DNA from: Actinoallomurus sp963799975
GTDB lineage: Bacteria; Actinomycetota; Actinomycetes; Streptosporangiales; Streptosporangiaceae
Length of the DNA: 64,000 bases
Assembly (NCBI GenBank): GCA_963799975.1
Contig: CAWCZF010000006.1
Coordinates: 3,286,001 to 3,350,000 of the forward strand
Reading direction: 5' to 3'
Numbering within the stretch: the stretch's first letter is position 1; every line of letters begins with the position of its first letter. The notes below the pieces were generated by a model. The model did not search any database. It was given only the letters and a program-made list of their open reading frames with translations, and had not been told where the DNA came from. The position numbers were made by a program, and so were the translations under genes. Shown one piece after another: positions 61,116 through 64,000 of this stretch.

Positions 61116-61133
61116 AATGCCGATCAAGGCATT
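61116..61133. terminator. Weak hairpin after bioB
   Basis: AATGCC-GATCAA-GGCATT, a six-base stem starting two bases after the bioB stop and followed by GTCACAAACG. Stability is low. Confidence 0.35.
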
Positions 61134-61212
61134 GTCACAAACGCTCTAGAACCATTCGGCGCCCGCTACCGTCGAAGTTCGGACAGCAGTGTCACCGGAC
61201 AGAAGGATGGTC

Positions 61213-61986
61213 ATGATGAGGACGGTGGTCGGAGCAGGCCTCAGCGGCCTCGCACTGCTCGTTTCAGGGTGCGCCGGAGATTCGCAGGCCCAGGTCGACG
61301 AGACCCCCAGCCTCGGCTCGGCGCGACGCGCTCGTGCTGCGCACGATGGTCACGGGGGGCATCGGCGGCCTGGGCGGGCCCGGCGCGATGCCGGACTTCT
61401 CCCTCTACGGCGACGGGACCGCGATCGCCGGCGGCACCCAGCCGACCGAATACCGCCTCACCACTCAGGCGCTGCGGCGGCTCGTCGCCGCGGCGTCCAA
61501 GGCCAGGCTCGGCACGCCACGTACGGTCGACAACCCGAACATCGCCGACGCGACGTACACCGTCATCACGTTCGTGACCGGCGGACGGGCGCGGGTGACG
61601 AAGATCATCAACGAGGGGCACGCCGACGACCCGGCGAAGGGATTCCTGCGCCGGCTCGACCCGGCGACCTGGCCGCGCGGCGACCAGACCACCGATCCGC
61701 GCCCCTACCGGCCCGCGGCGCGTCGCGGTGCTCGCCTACCCGGCGGCAATACCGGCACCGACCCCGCGCCGAAGTGGCCGCTGCAAGCCCGCTGACCACC
61801 GGCACCCATGTCGGCGCGGCCACCTGCAGCGTGCTCACCGGCGCGACGTCGCCAGGGTCGAGCGCGCGGCCGAGCGGCCCGAGTGGCAGGACCACGGCAG
61901 GTCCTTCCACGTGGGGGTGCGCCTGCTGCTGCCCGACGAGCCGGACTGCGCCGGCGCTGAACCGAGTGACCGTTATCGACTCGTGA
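61213..61986 (+). CDS. Lipoprotein of unknown function, several apparent frameshifts
   Basis: A lipoprotein signal (VVGAGLSGLALLVSGC, Cys after VSG) opens the protein. Shifted-frame blocks follow: MVTGGIGGLGGPGAMPDFSL, YGDGTAIAGGTQPTEYRLTT, TYTVITFVTGGRARVTKIIN and a C-terminal GTHVGAATCSVLTG plus HGRSFHVGVRLLLPDE. Frame changes lie near 61320, 61725 and 61790-61850, so the exact end is uncertain. The middle resembles secreted actinobacterial proteins with a repeated beta pattern. No enzyme motif was recognised. Confidence 0.6.
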   Translation: MMRTVVGAGLSGLALLVSGCAGDSQAQVDETPSLGSARRARAAHDGHGGHRRPGRARRDAGLLPLRRRDRDRRRHPADRIPPHHSGAAAARRRGVQGQARHATYGRQPEHRRRDVHRHHVRDRRTGAGDEDHQRGARRRPGEGIPAPARPGDLAARRPDHRSAPLPARGASRCSPTRRQYRHRPRAEVAAASPLTTGTHVGAATCSVLTGATSPGSSARPSGPSGRTTAGPSTWGCACCCPTSRTAPALNRVTVIDS

Positions 61987-62064
61987 TCTGGACAAGACCG
62001 AAACGTCATCGCCCGCGTTCAGAGTGGCCCCGAGCGAAACACATCGTTTCCGAAAGGGCCGCTC

Positions 62065-62311
62065 ATGCCTCACGATGACCCGCGTCCGGCCAGTCCCGCC
62101 GTACGCGTCGTGGTCGCGATCCTGCTGATCGCGCCGTTCGTCGTCTATCTCGCCGTCCCGAGCTACGCCAGGATCACGCCGCGGCTCGCCGGGTTCCCGT
62201 TCTTCTACTGGTGGCAGCTCCTCTGGGTGATCATCACCGCGGTGTTCGTCGGCGCGCGCGTACCTGCTCACGCGCCGGTCGCGCCGCGCGTCCGCCGAGG
62301 GCGGCGAGTGA
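62065..62311 (+). CDS. DUF3311 small membrane protein, one apparent frameshift
   Basis: About 82 residues with two membrane helices (VRVVVAILLIAPFVVYLAVP, then WQLLWVIITAVFVGA), with a basic tail reading YLLTRRSRRASAEGGE after an extra base near 62262 is removed. DUF3311 proteins regularly precede a sodium:solute symporter and are thought to be its accessory subunit. Its stop overlaps the next start (TGATG). Confidence 0.78.
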
Positions 62312-63934
62312 TGGGCGACGTCAACGGCGTCGAACTGGCCATCTTCGTCGGCTGTCTTCGCCCTCGTCACGGCGATGGGCTTCACGGCCGCGCGCTGGCG
62401 GCGCGGGCAGACCCTCATGCACCTGGACGAGTGGGGGCTCGGCGGGCGCAGCTTCGGCACCTTCACCACCTGGTTCCTGCTCGGCGGCGACCTCTACACC
62501 GCGTACACCTTCATCGCGGTCCCCGCGGCGGTCTTCGCCGGCGGCGCCATGGGCTTTTGGGCCCTCCCGTACGCCGCGATCGCCTACCCGATCGTGTTCC
62601 TGATCGGCCCGCGCCTGTGGTCGGTCGCGCACGTCCACGGCTACGTCACGACGGCCGACTTCGTACGCGGCCGGTTCGGCTCCCGGTCGCTCGGCCTGGC
62701 CGTCGCCGTCACCGGGATCATGGCGATGATGCCCTACATCGCGCTCCAGCTCGTCGGCATCCAGGCCGTGCTGACGGTGATCGGGCTGACCGGCTCCGGG
62801 CTCGCCAAGGACCTGCCGCTGCTCATCGCGTTCGCGCTGCTGGCCGCCTACACCTACACCTCGGGCCTGCGCGCGCCGGCGCTGATCGCGTTCGTCAAGG
62901 ACACCCTGATCTACGTTGTGATCATCGTCGCCGTCGTCTATCTCCCGACGAGGCTCGGCGGCTGGCGGCACGTCTTCGACAGCGCGCAGGCCGAGCCTGG
63001 CCAGGCCCAACCCGGCGACCGGGAAGCCCACCGGCTCGCTCATCACCGGCGAGATGACCCACTGGGCGTACGGGACGCTCGCGCTCGGGTCGGCGCTCGC
63101 GCTGTTCATCTATCCGCACACGGTGACCGGCGCCCTCGCGTCCGGCCGGCGCGACGTGATCAAACGGAACGCCGCGCTGCTTCCCGCGTACTCCCTGCTG
63201 CTCGGGCTGCTCGCCCTGCTCGGCTATCTCGCGCTGGCCCGGCCGGACGTCGCCGCGGCGGTCAGGGCGGCGAAGAACCCGCAGCTCGCGGTGCCGCTGC
63301 TGTTCGACCACATGTTCCCGAGCTGGTTCGCCGGGGTGGCGTTCGCGGCCATCGGCGTCGGCGCGCTCGTACCGGCGGCGATCATGTCGATCGCGGCGTC
63401 GAACCTGTTCACGCGCAACGTCTACACGGAGTTCCTCCGGCCGGACGCCTCGCCCGCCGAGCAGACGCGCGTGGCGCGAATCGTGTCGCTGCTGGTCAAG
63501 GTCGGTGCGCTGGTGTTCGTGCTGGCGTTCGACAAGACGCTGTCGATCAACCTGCAACTGCTCGGCGGGCATCTGGATCGTGCAGACGTTCCCCTCGCTC
63601 GGGCTTCGGCCTCTACACCCGCTGGTTCCACCGCTGGGCGCTGCTCGCGGGCTGGGCGGTGGCCATGGTCTACGGCACCCTCACCGCGTACGGGCAGAGC
63701 TCGCCCGCGCAGCGGCACTTCGCCCAGTCCATCGCGAACGTCCCCTTCCTCCACCACACCGCCTACATCGCGCTGACCGCGTTCGTCCTCAACATGGTCG
63801 ATCGCCACGGTCCTCACGGTGATCCTCCGGGCCGCGCGGCGTCGCCGGACGGCATCGATGCGACCGTACGGGCCGACTACACCGCCGACGCCGATGACGC
63901 GAGCACGCGGGAGCTGCCCGAGCTGGTCGAGTGA
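62311..63934 (+). CDS. Sodium:solute symporter (SSS family), several apparent frameshifts
   Basis: About 540 residues with roughly 12 helices. MGDVNGVELAIFV begins at 62311. Blocks in three frames include HLDEWGLGGRSFGTFTTWFL, LLGGDLYTAYTFIAVPAAVF, FIYPHTVTGALASGRRDVIK and VPAAIMSIAASNLFTRNVYT. Frame changes lie near 62355, 63000, 63570, 63600 and 63800. The DUF3311 partner and overall pattern suggest the MctP-like group that takes up monocarboxylates or amino acids. The acidic C-terminus ends ELPELVE. Confidence 0.82.
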
Positions 63935-63963
63935 GCCTGCGCCGCGCTACCCCGCGGTTCGAC

Positions 63964-63988
63964 GGCCCGGATCTTCGGACCGGGGGCC
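63964..63988. terminator. Hairpin with TTCG loop after the symporter gene
   Basis: GGCCCGGATC (63964-63973), TTCG, GACCGGGGGCC (63978-63988) form an imperfect stem with small bulges and a stable C(TTCG)G tetraloop, 30 bases after the symporter stop. Confidence 0.6.
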
Positions 63989-64000
63989 ACTTCCACTTTG

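Noticed and set aside
1..64000. CRISPR array, tRNA/rRNA genes, insertion sequences, phage or integrase genes
   Set aside because: No regularly spaced long repeats, cloverleaf-like segments, transposase motifs or att-like direct repeats were seen by reading. A tRNA or Rfam scan would be the decisive test.

Overview
The window is high-GC DNA (about 70% GC by eye, with strong G/C bias at third codon positions) from an actinomycete. Several features point to the Streptomyces/Streptosporangiales side of the phylum: tandem XRE(DUF5753)-DUF397 genes, a Ni-superoxide dismutase with its maturation protease, a DasR-like GntR regulator, WhiB1 beside PdtaS, and Kgd-type 2-oxoglutarate decarboxylase followed by a DUF6104 gene. 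I saw no rRNA, tRNA, CRISPR array, insertion sequence or phage genes. This looks like chromosomal core and near-core DNA.

The most coherent system is a compact KstR-type steroid (cholesterol) side-chain degradation locus. On the minus strand, 459-5294 matches the mycobacterial igr operon in order and content: fadE28-fadE29-chsH2-chsH1-ltp2. It is divergent from a KstR-like TetR repressor (5507-6094). A fadA5 thiolase (14211) and two tandem CYP125-like P450 genes (15699 and 16981) follow. A second group, FMN split-barrel protein, [3Fe-4S] ferredoxin and zinc alcohol dehydrogenase (24571-26373), lies 7 kb further on. All these transcription units have a KstR-like box (core AACnnGTT, often TAGAAC..GTT) near the promoter, and one box lies inside the 3' end of the first P450 gene.

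Between these lie a very large CtpI-like P-type ATPase (6374-10918) with a basic histone-tail-like membrane protein upstream, an anti-sigma-type ATPase divergent from the XRE/DUF397 pair, and a GT4 glycosyltransferase-methyltransferase-prenyltransferase-fold cluster (18295-21408). From 26.4 to 46.6 kb come regulators and envelope genes (ArsR, beta-propeller protein, L,D-transpeptidase, DUF1707, DedA), a serpin, a GlxA-type regulator, kgd, a DUF4097-PadR operon, a VapBC pair with a decayed toxin, and malic enzyme. From 47 to 52 kb is an amino-acid ABC transporter with two tandem binding proteins, a CGNR regulator and sodX/sodN. From 52.5 kb on come an anti-sigma factor, a candidate 28-codon linker ORF and a SigB/SigF-type sigma factor. 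These are followed by a diacylglycerol-kinase-family protein, whiB1/pdtaS, a biotin cluster (bioF, dasR-like, bioD, bioB), a lipoprotein, and a DUF3311 plus sodium:solute symporter pair running to the end.

About twenty otherwise well-conserved genes are broken by single-base insertions or deletions, often in compensating pairs. They cluster in 0.4-10 kb, 47-52 kb and 61-64 kb, while 20-44 kb is nearly clean. I read most of these as sequencing or assembly indels rather than true pseudogenes. The vapC remnant is the exception, because an internal block of the protein is missing.
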